Below the pieces are notes generated by a model. The model was not told the origin of the DNA, did no database searches, and saw nothing but the letters and a program-made list of their open reading frames with translations. Of a stretch of DNA of 64,000 bases, positions 1 to 8,307 are shown in pieces (the first letter of the stretch is position 1; each line of letters opens with the position of its first letter). The translations under genes were made by a program, and so were the position numbers. This DNA comes from Brevibacillus laterosporus (GTDB taxonomy: Bacteria; Bacillota; Bacilli; Brevibacillales; Brevibacillaceae). The stretch is from assembly GCA_007833815.1 (NCBI GenBank), contig CP033464.1, forward strand, positions 3,590,001 to 3,654,000, in the 5' to 3' direction.

Positions 1-319
1 GGATGGTGAACCAATGAAGACGCTGTAAAGGCGAATGGAAAAGCAGTAATCGGAGTGAGGACAAGTGCATTTGGTTTCCAGGACACCGTCGTTCGAGGAA
101 ACCCGGGATATGCCATCTGCAGTGAGTTGATCATCACAGCAAGATCGTGATCTCCCCAAATTCGTGTAGTGTCTACCGTATTTGCGCTAAACAATCGAAT
201 CACCTCATCCCCATCTTATGTGCAAATGTCTAATTGAGTCCCTTGAAACGAAGAATTTGATCCAACAAATATATGCGGAGCATTACCATAGTTACTGTAA
301 CTAGTGCCCATGGATTTGC
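1..319 (-). pseudogene. Cell-wall-binding-repeat-like protein, decayed 5' part, runs off the window
   Basis: I read this by translating the minus strand. An N-terminal hydrophobic stretch (ANPWALVTVTMVML) is followed by SNSSFQGTQLDICT, an in-frame TAA at 216-218, and then an open frame to the window edge containing DEVIRLFSANTVDTTRIWG and ending near SSLVHHP. The NTVDTTRIWGD and SLVHHP pieces resemble the cell wall-binding repeat 2 family of secreted Bacilli proteins. The stop codon and the lack of a clear start with a ribosome binding site suggest a dead gene. The 3' end lies outside the window. The family assignment is by eye only. Confidence 0.35.
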
Positions 320-330
320 CGTACTATTCA

Positions 331-560
331 AGTTTTTTCAAAATGAGGCGCGTTTTCCAACGCACAAGTACGAGTACCGAAAGCTGTGATTGCCTACATT
401 GCAATCTGATTTAAAACGTCGTCACAATACGTATCTTTTTCGATGAGCCCTTTTATACCGCGAACTTGACCCTCTATTCGATTGAGCCAGTTTATCATGC
501 TTTGCTTGGTTTTATCAGAGTGATTACTGCGACTGAAGTGATCGGAAGCTGTTGAAACAT
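331..560 (-). pseudogene. csoR: Broken csoR-like copper-sensing repressor gene
   Basis: The minus strand encodes SMINWLNRIEGQVRGIKG, then LIEKDTYCDDVLNQIA. This is the hallmark first half of CsoR/RcnR-type metal repressors, with the first conserved Cys in TYCDDV. It then meets TAG (394-396), and the downstream frame keeps only traces such as LEN-H-KT of the normal second half. A good ribosome binding site (GGAGG) precedes ATG at 558-560, but that ATG is out of frame with the CsoR reading, so there are at least two lesions. CsoR normally represses copper-efflux genes and is released by Cu(I). Its divergent neighbour is a multicopper oxidase, so the oxidase may have lost this local repressor. 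Confidence 0.7.
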
Positions 561-593
561 GTGTATCATTCCTCCTTTCCCTATATTTTAAAC

Positions 594-610
594 ATACCCC
601 TATACAGTAT
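594..610. promoter_or_regulatory. CsoR-type operator candidate
   Basis: The sequence ATACCCCTATACAGTAT lies between the csoR remnant and the multicopper oxidase. It has the ATAC...GTAT dyad with a C-rich left arm seen in CsoR operators of Bacilli. It sits about 70 bp upstream of the oxidase start. Assignment is by resemblance only. Confidence 0.4.
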
Positions 611-680
611 GTAAATCTTCATCATTTCCACATAATCGTGTGATACTCTTTCCAACAGAAGCCGAAAAGGAGGTATAAAT

Positions 681-2258
681 ATGCGTAACAAGAAACACTT
701 GAACAAGTGGATAGCACTCCCAATCGTTCTGGCAGGTGTATTGGTGCTCTCTGCTTGCTCCAATAGCACGCAACAGACAAACCAGGACAACGACATGGAG
801 AATATGACGTCGAAGAAGCCTGAAAATGACCAGACGAAACCTATGTCCGCCTCTGGTGATTCAAAAATAGAAGTGCTCACAGGAAATACGTTTACGCTTA
901 CTGCAAAGGAAAGCATGCTTCATCTCGACGACAACACGATGAAAAATGCGTGGACGTACAACGGAACAGTCCCTGGCCCTCAACTGCGTGTCAAACAGGG
1001 TGAAAAAATCAAGGTTGTCTTGAACAACGAGTTGCCAGAACCGGTAACCATCCACTGGCACGGCCTCCCGGTACCTCATAACATGGACGGAATCCCGGGA
1101 GTTACTCAAAACGCTGTAAAACCTGGAGAAACCTTTATCTACCAGTTTACGGTAGATGTTCCTGGAACTTACTGGTACCACTCGCACCAAAACGGCGTGG
1201 TACAGGTTGATAAAGGGCTGTACGGATCTCTTGTAGTGGAACCCAAAGACCAGCAACCTGTCGATAAAGATTATACGCTTGTACTAGATGAATGGATGAA
1301 AGATGATAGCATGTCTGGAATGAGCCACGGAGGGGGCCATGCAGGTATGAACATGGGCAGCTCGGAAATGCCGATGAGTGATGCCGAAATGATGTCGCTT
1401 ATGTACACGATTTTTTCTGCCAACGGAAAGACCGGAGCAGCGATTCAACCACTGAAGGTTAAGGAAGGAGAAAAAGTGAGAATCCGCCTTGTTAATGCTG
1501 GCTTTCTCTCCCACAAACTCAACCTTCAGGGACATGAATACAAAATTGTTTCAACGGATGGTCAACCGATCAATAACCCGCCTCTTGTGAGCAGGCAATT
1601 GTTAAACATCGCCCCGGGAGAACGATACGATATTGAATTTTTTGCTAATAATCCAGGAAGTTGGCTGCTGGAGGAACGAAGTTCCAATCCGGGTGCAAAA
1701 TCCCTGACTGTTCCTATCGTTTACGAAGGGTCTGAAAGCGTATCACCAAAATCAGAAACCGGTGACTTACCTTTGGTTGACATCACCACTTATGGTGATG
1801 CAGCAAAAAGCAATTTCTCGTTGGACAGCAAGTATGACGTCGAGTATACGATGGACCTGAATACTGAGATGAGCAACGGAGAAATGGCTTTTACGATTAA
1901 TGGTAAGACATTCCCTAATACTCCTCCTCTCAATGTGAAGAAAGGAGATCTCGTGAAAGTTAAACTAGTGAACAAATCTCGAGAAGACCTTCACCCCATG
2001 CATCTGCATGGTCACTTCTTCCAAGTATTGAGTAAAAACGGCAAGTCCGTTTCTGGTTCCCCATTGGTGAAGGATACGTTGAATCTTCTGCCAGGGGAAG
2101 AATATGTGGTTGCCTTCAAAGCTGACAACCCAGGTAATTGGATGTTCCATTGCCATGATCTAGGACACGCATCGCAAGGTATGGTGTCCGAGGTGAAATA
2201 CGAGGGCTTCAAACCCAACTTTACAGTTGATCCGACGGTAAACAATATGCCGGAATAA
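681..2258 (+). CDS. Multicopper oxidase (CopA/CueO-like), lipoprotein
   Basis: This 525-residue protein starts at an ATG with a strong AAAGGAGG site. A signal sequence ends in the lipobox LSAC (Cys about residue 26), so it should be anchored on the outer face of the membrane. The copper ligands of a three-domain laccase are all visible: HWHG (about 125), WYHSHQNG (about 165), HPMHLHGHFF (about 440) and HCHDLGH with a following Met (about 490). A Met/His-rich insert around residues 210-240 resembles the Cu(I)-binding segments of CueO-type cuprous oxidases. The likely role is oxidation of Cu(I) to less toxic Cu(II). It lies between a csoR relic and a two-component system with copper-locus membrane proteins, which supports a copper-tolerance job. 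Confidence 0.92.
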   Translation: MRNKKHLNKWIALPIVLAGVLVLSACSNSTQQTNQDNDMENMTSKKPENDQTKPMSASGDSKIEVLTGNTFTLTAKESMLHLDDNTMKNAWTYNGTVPGPQLRVKQGEKIKVVLNNELPEPVTIHWHGLPVPHNMDGIPGVTQNAVKPGETFIYQFTVDVPGTYWYHSHQNGVVQVDKGLYGSLVVEPKDQQPVDKDYTLVLDEWMKDDSMSGMSHGGGHAGMNMGSSEMPMSDAEMMSLMYTIFSANGKTGAAIQPLKVKEGEKVRIRLVNAGFLSHKLNLQGHEYKIVSTDGQPINNPPLVSRQLLNIAPGERYDIEFFANNPGSWLLEERSSNPGAKSLTVPIVYEGSESVSPKSETGDLPLVDITTYGDAAKSNFSLDSKYDVEYTMDLNTEMSNGEMAFTINGKTFPNTPPLNVKKGDLVKVKLVNKSREDLHPMHLHGHFFQVLSKNGKSVSGSPLVKDTLNLLPGEEYVVAFKADNPGNWMFHCHDLGHASQGMVSEVKYEGFKPNFTVDPTVNNMPE

Positions 2259-2271
2259 GCAGCACCAGAAA

Positions 2272-2295
2272 GGGCAGGAACAATTGTTCCTGCCC
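2272..2295 (+). terminator. Intrinsic terminator after multicopper oxidase
   Basis: A perfect 10-bp stem, GGGCAGGAAC/GTTCCTGCCC, encloses an AATT loop. It begins 14 bp after the stop codon. The T run after it is weak. Confidence 0.7.
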
Positions 2296-2440
2296 CATTC
2301 TCTTTGCTTGCTGGTAACTAATCGTGATTGTTGTGTATTCTCCTAGTTCACGTTCACTTCAACGAACTTTTCTTTTTGGTTAAGTTAGCATGAATGGGCA
2401 GAAATGTTGATATGAATCATTGATGTATTCCCCAATAGAT

Positions 2441-2653
2441 TTACTGTTTATCTTGATTGTCTATTTTTCGTCGTAACCAAAAATAAATCAGCAAAATAAT
2501 AGCACCAGATATCGTCATCCAGAAACAAAAGGTTTTTATGTTACTAACATTTTCAATGAATGTTCCGTTTCGAAAGTATATTGCAGAAAAGATCATGCAC
2601 ATCAATCCCATTACCATGATGAGAATAGCAATGAGCCAGTCTATTTTTGTCAT
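2441..2653 (-). CDS. Small two-helix membrane protein, unknown function
   Basis: A 70-residue protein with two predicted transmembrane segments (about 7-27 and 43-63) and a basic, polar C-terminus. Its start codon overlaps the stop of the upstream histidine kinase gene (ATGA arrangement), so it is the last gene of that operon and is probably translated by coupling. I do not recognise a family. A sensor-associated or copper-associated membrane role is a guess from position only. Confidence 0.65.
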   Translation of the reverse strand: MTKIDWLIAILIMVMGLMCMIFSAIYFRNGTFIENVSNIKTFCFWMTISGAIILLIYFWLRRKIDNQDKQ

Positions 2654-4056
2654 GTTATTTCCCCCTGAGATTCCTGAAGAGCAAATCGAACTTCAAAACG
2701 GGTTCCCTCCCCATTCTTACTACTCACCTGAATCGAACCACCCTGTATTTCTACCAGTTTTTTAACAATAGATAGCCCTAAACCAGTACCCCCATATTCC
2801 CGGGATCGTGATTTTTCAACTCTATAGAATCTATCGAAAATAAACGGAATTTCATTTTCAGGAATTCCTATTCCTGTGTCTTTCACAGAGAATGAAACAA
2901 AATCCATTGATCCATTCAAATAAATGGTAATCTCCCCTTGTTCTGTATAACGCACCGCATTTTCTAAAAGATTAAGTACAATCTGCTCCATTCGTATCGC
3001 ATCCCCACATATGAACGGAATTGTTCCAGATTGATAGAAATACAGTTCTAATTTTTTTTCTTTTGCTTTCAATTCTATTTTCCGAATAGCCAGATTAATA
3101 ATTTCTACAAGATCTATCCACTCCATGCAAAAGGTTATTTTTCCTTCTTCCATTTTAGCTAGTTCAAACAGATCATCAACAAGGTGTTGGATTCGTAATG
3201 CTTCCTGGTAAATAATATCCAAATATCTATCCTTCTCTTCTTCCGTTTCATACATTCGATTTTTAACTACCTTCGCATACCCTTCCAAATAGGTAATTGG
3301 TGTTCGTAGCTCATGAGAAATATTAGCAAAAAATTCTTGCCGGTTATCACGATAACGTTGAAGATCCACCGCCAGATCATTAATTGCTTCAGCAAGAAAA
3401 CCAATTTCGTCCTTGCTTTGGATCTCTAGCCTTGTTTCCAACTCACCTTTTGCAATTTTTCTTGTAGCGATTTGCATCTGTAGTAATGGTCTGGATAAAA
3501 CTTGGGCCATAATCCATGTAATACCTAGTGCTAGTAAAAATGCACCAATACCGGAGAGTATTAGGAGGTTGCGTACAGTCGCAAGAGATTCATCCATATG
3601 TTTGGTAGAAGCCATTACATATATAGCAGAACTAACAGAATTGTTTTTGAAAATTGGCTGCCCGATGACTACATATCGGTTCCCCAATGGGTCCTTATGT
3701 TCTAAACTGACTGATTTCCCCGAAAGAATCGCCTTGATATCCTCTGATCGAATAAAGCTACGATCGGACGGATTATGTTCACCTGAATGAAGAATGATAC
3801 TACCGTTTGCATTTATATAAAACATGCTAACTTTAGAAAAGTCGGCAAATGTTAGCATCATCTGCTCTGAAGAAGTATTTATAGTTTCTGCCATTTTTGA
3901 AAAATGTGTTGTCATTTCAGATACTTCTATTTTCATTTCTGTGTAATAAAAATTAGTAAACATTTGGTAAATAGTAAACCCAAGAAATAACAAAACAATT
4001 AGAAAAGCAGTTATAATCATTAGTCCTAATTTCTTCCCAATTCGATTTCTTCTCAT
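2650..4056 (-). CDS. Sensor histidine kinase of copper-island two-component system
   Basis: A 468-residue membrane kinase. Transmembrane helices lie near residues 12-34 and 165-187 and enclose an extracytoplasmic sensor domain. A HAMP domain follows (about 190-245). The H-box reads FFANISHELRTPITYLEG (His about 253), and the N, G1, F and G2 boxes are present (NLLENAVRY, DTGIGIP, FDRFYR, GTGLGLSI). It should autophosphorylate and pass phosphate to the response regulator, whose gene overlaps its start by 4 bp. Its position beside a multicopper oxidase suggests metal or envelope stress sensing; the signal cannot be read from sequence. Confidence 0.93.
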   Translation of the reverse strand: MRRNRIGKKLGLMIITAFLIVLLFLGFTIYQMFTNFYYTEMKIEVSEMTTHFSKMAETINTSSEQMMLTFADFSKVSMFYINANGSIILHSGEHNPSDRSFIRSEDIKAILSGKSVSLEHKDPLGNRYVVIGQPIFKNNSVSSAIYVMASTKHMDESLATVRNLLILSGIGAFLLALGITWIMAQVLSRPLLQMQIATRKIAKGELETRLEIQSKDEIGFLAEAINDLAVDLQRYRDNRQEFFANISHELRTPITYLEGYAKVVKNRMYETEEEKDRYLDIIYQEALRIQHLVDDLFELAKMEEGKITFCMEWIDLVEIINLAIRKIELKAKEKKLELYFYQSGTIPFICGDAIRMEQIVLNLLENAVRYTEQGEITIYLNGSMDFVSFSVKDTGIGIPENEIPFIFDRFYRVEKSRSREYGGTGLGLSIVKKLVEIQGGSIQVSSKNGEGTRFEVRFALQESQGEIT

Positions 4057-4769
4057 TTTGTTTCACCTATTACATGAAATTTATAACCAATTCCCCAGAC
4101 CGTTTGAATGGGGTTATAACCCAGTCCATAACGATATAATTTTTCACGAATATTTTTCACATGGGTATCCACGACTCGGGTGTCACCGGTATAGTCATAA
4201 CCCCATGATCGTTCTATCAACGCTTCTCGGGTAAAAGCTCGTTGACCACTTTCAGCTAATGTGAGTAACAAATCGAACTCCTTTTGTGTAAAATCTATGG
4301 AAACATCATGGATGAGTACTTCCCTTGCATCTGGAAATATTCTCAAGTTTGGAAATTCCAGAACTGATCTTTGAGACGTATTACCTTGGTTAATTGTGGA
4401 GCGCCGTAATAATGAATAAACACGTGCCAGTAGCTCTTCAGGTTCAAATGGTTTCGTTACATAATCGTCTGCTCCAATTCCCAGTCCATGTACTTTATCC
4501 TTTGTTTCAGATCTGGCGGTAAGCATTAGAATAGGTATTTTCTCAACCTCCCTAATTGCTTTACAGACCTGCCAACCATCCATCCCCGGCATCATCACAT
4601 CCAGTAATATGATGTCGAAGGAATGCTTCTTGATCATTGATAAAGCATCGTAACCATTCGTAGCCTCCTGTATAACAAAACCTTCCTTTGTTAAATAAAT
4701 ACGAAGCAAATTCCGCATATTCCATTCGTCATCTACAACTAACACCTGAATTTTTGACAAATTACTCAC
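4053..4769 (-). CDS. OmpR-family response regulator
   Basis: A 238-residue regulator. The receiver domain has the acidic pair (VDDEWN), the phospho-acceptor Asp in ILLDVMMPGMDGW (about residue 55) and the conserved Lys in DDYVTKPFEPEEL. The C-terminal winged helix ends with the usual VWGIGYKF. The gene precedes and overlaps the kinase gene. It probably controls this operon and perhaps the oxidase or the small membrane-protein genes upstream. Confidence 0.93.
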   Translation of the reverse strand: MSNLSKIQVLVVDDEWNMRNLLRIYLTKEGFVIQEATNGYDALSMIKKHSFDIILLDVMMPGMDGWQVCKAIREVEKIPILMLTARSETKDKVHGLGIGADDYVTKPFEPEELLARVYSLLRRSTINQGNTSQRSVLEFPNLRIFPDAREVLIHDVSIDFTQKEFDLLLTLAESGQRAFTREALIERSWGYDYTGDTRVVDTHVKNIREKLYRYGLGYNPIQTVWGIGYKFHVIGETK

Positions 4770-5008
4770 CTACTTCATTTTCTATTTATGGATACCATTA
4801 TCCAGTTATGTATAACAATTAACAGCCATAAAATGTTCTTCTAGCCAGTACTTATATTATAGAGCTTTTACATCGTTACATATTGCAATACTGACTTATG
4901 TTTGCTTTATATCCGTTTTATGGTATAAACGTTACCCTTCTGTTTTATCCCAATCTATTTTTCTCTTTTTGTTATTCTACAATACACTTCAATAGAAAAC
5001 ATGAAAAT

Positions 5009-5045
5009 GAATGCCGTATGCTTGAATGATTAGCATACGGCATTC
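5009..5045. terminator. Strong hairpin after the DUF2933-type genes
   Basis: A perfect 13-bp stem, GAATGCCGTATGC/GCATACGGCATTC, with an 11-nt loop lies just after the stop of the gene at 5065. On the minus strand it is followed by ATTTTC. It separates the small-gene operon from the response regulator. The rest of 4770-5008 is AT-rich and probably holds the promoter of the two-component operon; I see no other gene there. Confidence 0.75.
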
Positions 5046-5064
5046 AAAAATATTTGTAACGTTT

Positions 5065-5325
5065 TCACTCTCTTTTCCTTCCATTTATCAGAGTCGTGAT
5101 AATCATATGGGAAATTGGACAAAGCAAGAGCAAACCTAATAAAGAGAAATTCGTGGATACACCTAATTTTGTATTGATTAAAAATACACCCACAAAAAGA
5201 ATGACTGGAAGAATACAACATAACCCCATCATCCAATTGTGTTTTTTGATCGGTTTGGCGCTTTCTGAGTGCTTCTTATGATCAACAGTTTCTTTACTGT
5301 GATTTCCACAACAACTCACTTGCAT
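5065..5325 (-). CDS. Small Cys/His-rich membrane protein of copper loci (DUF2933-like)
   Basis: An 86-residue protein starting with a Cys/His-rich head (CCGNHS, DHKKHSE), followed by two hydrophobic helices and a basic tail; the second helix carries LLCPISHMI. The pattern resembles the small membrane proteins often found beside multicopper oxidases and CsoR. An AAGGAGG site precedes the ATG. Metal binding by the N-terminal Cys and His residues is plausible but unproven. Confidence 0.6.
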   Translation of the reverse strand: MQVSCCGNHSKETVDHKKHSESAKPIKKHNWMMGLCCILPVILFVGVFLINTKLGVSTNFSLLGLLLLCPISHMIITTLINGRKRE

Positions 5326-5344
5326 TCCTCCTTATTAGAGAAAT

Positions 5345-5536
5345 TTATTTAGCCAAATCCTTACTATCTCTTCTCAGTTTCTCGTTTTCAACTTTTAATT
5401 GTTCCAGCTCTGTCTGAAGCCTTAGCGCTGCTTGCTCATTACTTTTCGAATTGTGATTATGCCCTCCACGCATACCAAACATCATAAAGATCATCATCAA
5501 GGGGCAAGCCAACAATAATAGCCAACTCCAATCCAT
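5345..5536 (-). CDS. DUF2933-type small membrane protein with coiled-coil tail
   Basis: A 63-residue protein: one transmembrane helix (WSWLLLLACPLMMIFMMFG), a GGHNHN segment, then a charged, heptad-like tail (LQTELEQLKVENEKLRR) that should form a short coiled coil. The CPLMM...H-rich layout is that of the DUF2933 family of copper-resistance loci. An AAGGAGG site precedes the start. It lies 19 bp upstream of the next small gene and is probably co-transcribed with it. Confidence 0.65.
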   Translation of the reverse strand: MDWSWLLLLACPLMMIFMMFGMRGGHNHNSKSNEQAALRLQTELEQLKVENEKLRRDSKDLAK

Positions 5537-5696
5537 TAGTAAAACCTCCTTACCTAAGTTTCATATACATGTATAGTAAATAAAAGATGTGTAGAAAGAG
5601 TGTTGAAATCATGTTAACCACATAGATATTAGGAGAAAAACGTAGACAAACCAATGTCATAATAACCGCGATTTTATTGGTTCGAAACAATCATCT

Positions 5697-5815
5697 GGTA
5701 TACATGTTTGTGTCCAAAAGTGTGACATAAACATGTATACCTTTTTAGGATAAAACCTTAATAGATATGGGATATTCATTTTCTCTTTGGTTCATATGTT
5801 TGTGTCACTAGACAA
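5697..5815. repeat. Transposon end: TnsB-binding-type repeats, cargo side
   Basis: A near-palindrome spans 5697-5741: GGTATACATGTTTGTGTCC, a 7-bp spacer, and the reverse complement of GGTATACATGTTTATGTCA. A third copy (CATATGTTTGTGTCACTAGA) lies at about 5793-5812. The same motif recurs at the other end of the element, so these are the expected binding sites for its TnsB. Confidence 0.7.
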
Positions 5816-5859
5816 GACCAGACCCTTGTTTGTCTTGTTGATAATCAAGTGTAATGGAA

Positions 5860-6065
5860 TCAAACCAAACTTAAAACATTAGGGTCTATTGCTACCTCAA
5901 TTCCATTTATTTCTGTCACCTTATCATTTTCATTTGATTTCTCTAGTGTAATTCCGTAATTTGGTCCACAGCATCCTCTCCTTCAAAAGTAAATCGCAAT
6001 GTAAAAACACTACTATCTTCCATTAACTCTTGAACGAACTCTTTCGCTTTATCTGTAATAATCAT
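5860..6065 (-). pseudogene. HesB/IscA-like protein of arsenic operons, frameshifted
   Basis: The minus-strand ORF begins MIITDKAKEFVQELMEDS and runs to FTFEGE. A one-base deletion near 5965-5972 breaks the frame. The next frame continues CCGPNYGITLEKSNEND, then VTEINGIEVAIDPNVLSLV and a TGA at 5860-5862. The CCGP motif identifies a small HesB/IscA-like protein of a type I recall from Bacilli arsenic operons. The end is earlier than in full-length relatives. It is part of the cargo remnant. Confidence 0.6.
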
Positions 6066-6195
6066 GTCTTTCTCTCCTCTACAATGTTTTACTCCAGGTA
6101 TGAGTATCAGTACCCTCAAAAAACCGTTCATCGTCTTAGGCTGCCATATAGTCTGTTCCTATGATCGTAACCTTACTCATATAGAGCTCCCACGT

Positions 6196-6710
6196 TCATG
6201 TGAGGTTGTCAACTTTGGACAACCATGGAATTACGATAAATTGATTGTTTGATTTTTGTTTTATTTCACTGATCCATTCCTTCTCTGCAATAGCACGTCC
6301 ACGTATAATGGGATCTGCCGTTGGAGTTACATAGAAGCTTTGATTAATGACCCACCATGTTGGTGCGATTCCTGCACAGGCGTTGCTTCAGCCAACGTTA
6401 CAATAACGACACTGGTTTCTTTTTGATCACGAAGACGTGGTAGCAATTTTAGTACAGACTGTGGAACCTCACCAGAAGAACGCTCAATCTCTTTATGATA
6501 AGCTTGTGTGGCATCTAATAATAGCAACGTATGTCCAGTGGGTGCTGTATCAATTACAACGATCTCTTCGTTTACCTTTTCTACAATCTTTGCAAAGGCT
6601 CGAAAGACCGCAATTTCTTCCGTACAGGGGGATCGAAGATCTTCTTCTAAATATGCGAGTCCTTCTTGATCCAGTAAGTCTTTAGACTGTTGAATTCATT
6701 GCTGACTTCT
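6196..6710 (-). pseudogene. arsA: arsA arsenite-pump ATPase, C-terminal remnant
   Basis: The minus strand carries pieces of ArsA in order: DLLDQEGLAYLEEDL, SPCTEEIAVFRAFAKI, IVVIDTAPTGHTLLLLDATQ (the ArsA DTAPTGH signature), then YHKEIERSSGEVPQSVLKLL and VIVTLAEATPV. An internal deletion of roughly a dozen codons follows, then AGIAPTWWVINQSFYVTP and a natural-looking end at TGA 6196-6198. The N-terminal Walker A half is missing. ArsA normally energises the arsenite pump. This copy cannot be functional. Confidence 0.75.
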
Positions 6711-6789
6711 GGAATGGTATCAGTATCATCTATAGGGATTACTCCATCAAAATATTTATGTAAGCTATTTTGGACGGTAAAGAAAGATT

Positions 6790-8295
6790 TCATGTCGACT
6801 TGTAATCCTTACATTTTTTCATTCTTTGTGGATCTCTTTTATTTTTTACAGTTTTAAATGGACAAGATAGTTGCGGAGTATCATGTGAATAATTTGAAGA
6901 AACTTCAAGATACATTTTTGGTGGTTTCAAATCTGCAAAGTCTATTTGAAGAAAAAAGGGACGGATATTGCTTACCTGAAAAGGAATGATATAGTGACCA
7001 TGAAAATATTCTGGATTTATTTCTGCATAACGTAAATATTGTTTGAAAATACAATTTGCTACCTCTGCTATAGATCTTCCAACAACCCACTTAAGAGTTG
7101 CTCTAGATTCAAATGTGATGTCGGAAACCTTGGCTCTCCATAGAGTAAAGAGTTTCTCGAAAAATTCATTATGCGTATGAAATGGAAATCTAACATCTTC
7201 TGGATGAAAGTTCATAGGACGGGAAATTGATATAACGTGACCTGGATCACGATATCTTTCAACTTGAGATCTCCAGTGTAGGTATGCAAATGCATACGGG
7301 CATCTGGGGATGGAATGAGGATCTGTATAGTAACGGTTGATACAAGTTGTATGCTTAAGTAATAGGGTTCTTCTCAAGTGACGTGCGATTGAAGAAATAA
7401 CCTTTTCGTATGACTCATACAAGTCTTCTTGTAGTTTCTGATATCGTAATGTTGCTTGAATTTGTTTTGTATTAATCTCCTCCCCTGTCCTATTTTCTAT
7501 TATCTCACGATAGCCTTTTATTTTTTTTATTTGAGGAGTACTATTTATGCTTATATAGAATTTGTTTTTCTCACCATAAGGAGATAGTGTATGTAAGAGT
7601 CCTTGGAGAGTATACGGAGAATTTTTAAGCTCCTCTGAGGGGTACATATAAATATTAGAAAAAGTTTTCCTTTGTTTTTCGTTTAAAGTTATCCACTTTT
7701 TTACAAAATCACATCGGAGTGTTTCTTCCTTAGACCATTTTTTGAAGAATTTCTCATTTTCCCCAATTTCTAAAAAGGAAAAGTTACATTTACACTGATA
7801 AGGAGAAGAAAACCCAGCGTCATTACATTCATAAAGGAATGTTGCCGTACATTTCGGACAAGCATCTTGCAAAGGTATCATGTGAAAAGGACAATAGTGA
7901 AGAAATGTTACTTGATGTAGAATGCTATGGAATCCATTTCGCATACATTCTATGCAATACCATAGTTGGTTCCTTACGAAAAAGTGTTCATTGTGTCTAT
8001 GAGAGAAATAACCAAACAACTCATGTAGATATTGACGGTTAGTAGCAATGAGGTCAAAAGATAGGATTTTCCTTGTAGTTTTTAAATCAAACCCAGTCAG
8101 TGTAACAAGATTTCTATAACGCTCTCCAACCAACCTTATTTTTTTTACCGTTGTTATTCCAAAGATTTTCAATGCATCATACGACGAAGTTTCATTAGCA
8201 TATTTGAATTTTTCAAGGATGGACCAAGGAGATTCTAATGATCTAATCCACTCTTTTCTCCATGCATATGAGGACTCGTTAAACAAAGACTTCAC
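6790..8295 (-). CDS. tnsD: TnsD/TniQ-family target-selection protein
   Basis: This 501-residue protein has the TniQ zinc-binding pattern at about residues 110-150: YCIEC, spaced His residues, YCPFH and CPKC. It follows tnsC by 12 bp in the same operon. In Tn7, TnsD binds a fixed chromosomal attachment site and recruits TnsC. Here the natural candidate is the 3' end of alsT, next to which the element sits. The rest of the protein is poorly conserved, as is usual for target-binding domains. Confidence 0.85.
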   Translation of the reverse strand: MKSLFNESSYAWRKEWIRSLESPWSILEKFKYANETSSYDALKIFGITTVKKIRLVGERYRNLVTLTGFDLKTTRKILSFDLIATNRQYLHELFGYFSHRHNEHFFVRNQLWYCIECMRNGFHSILHQVTFLHYCPFHMIPLQDACPKCTATFLYECNDAGFSSPYQCKCNFSFLEIGENEKFFKKWSKEETLRCDFVKKWITLNEKQRKTFSNIYMYPSEELKNSPYTLQGLLHTLSPYGEKNKFYISINSTPQIKKIKGYREIIENRTGEEINTKQIQATLRYQKLQEDLYESYEKVISSIARHLRRTLLLKHTTCINRYYTDPHSIPRCPYAFAYLHWRSQVERYRDPGHVISISRPMNFHPEDVRFPFHTHNEFFEKLFTLWRAKVSDITFESRATLKWVVGRSIAEVANCIFKQYLRYAEINPEYFHGHYIIPFQVSNIRPFFLQIDFADLKPPKMYLEVSSNYSHDTPQLSCPFKTVKNKRDPQRMKKCKDYKST

Positions 8296-8307
8296 TCCTG
8301 ACTGTTT

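Noticed and set aside
861-1256. 131-codon minus-strand ORF inside the multicopper oxidase gene
   Set aside because: It lies opposite a gene with complete copper motifs, has no recognisable domain and no ribosome binding site.
5705-5830. Repeats at the transposon end considered as a CRISPR fragment
   Set aside because: Only a few copies exist, in alternating orientation, with unequal spacing and matching copies at the other transposon end. This fits transposase sites and not a CRISPR array.
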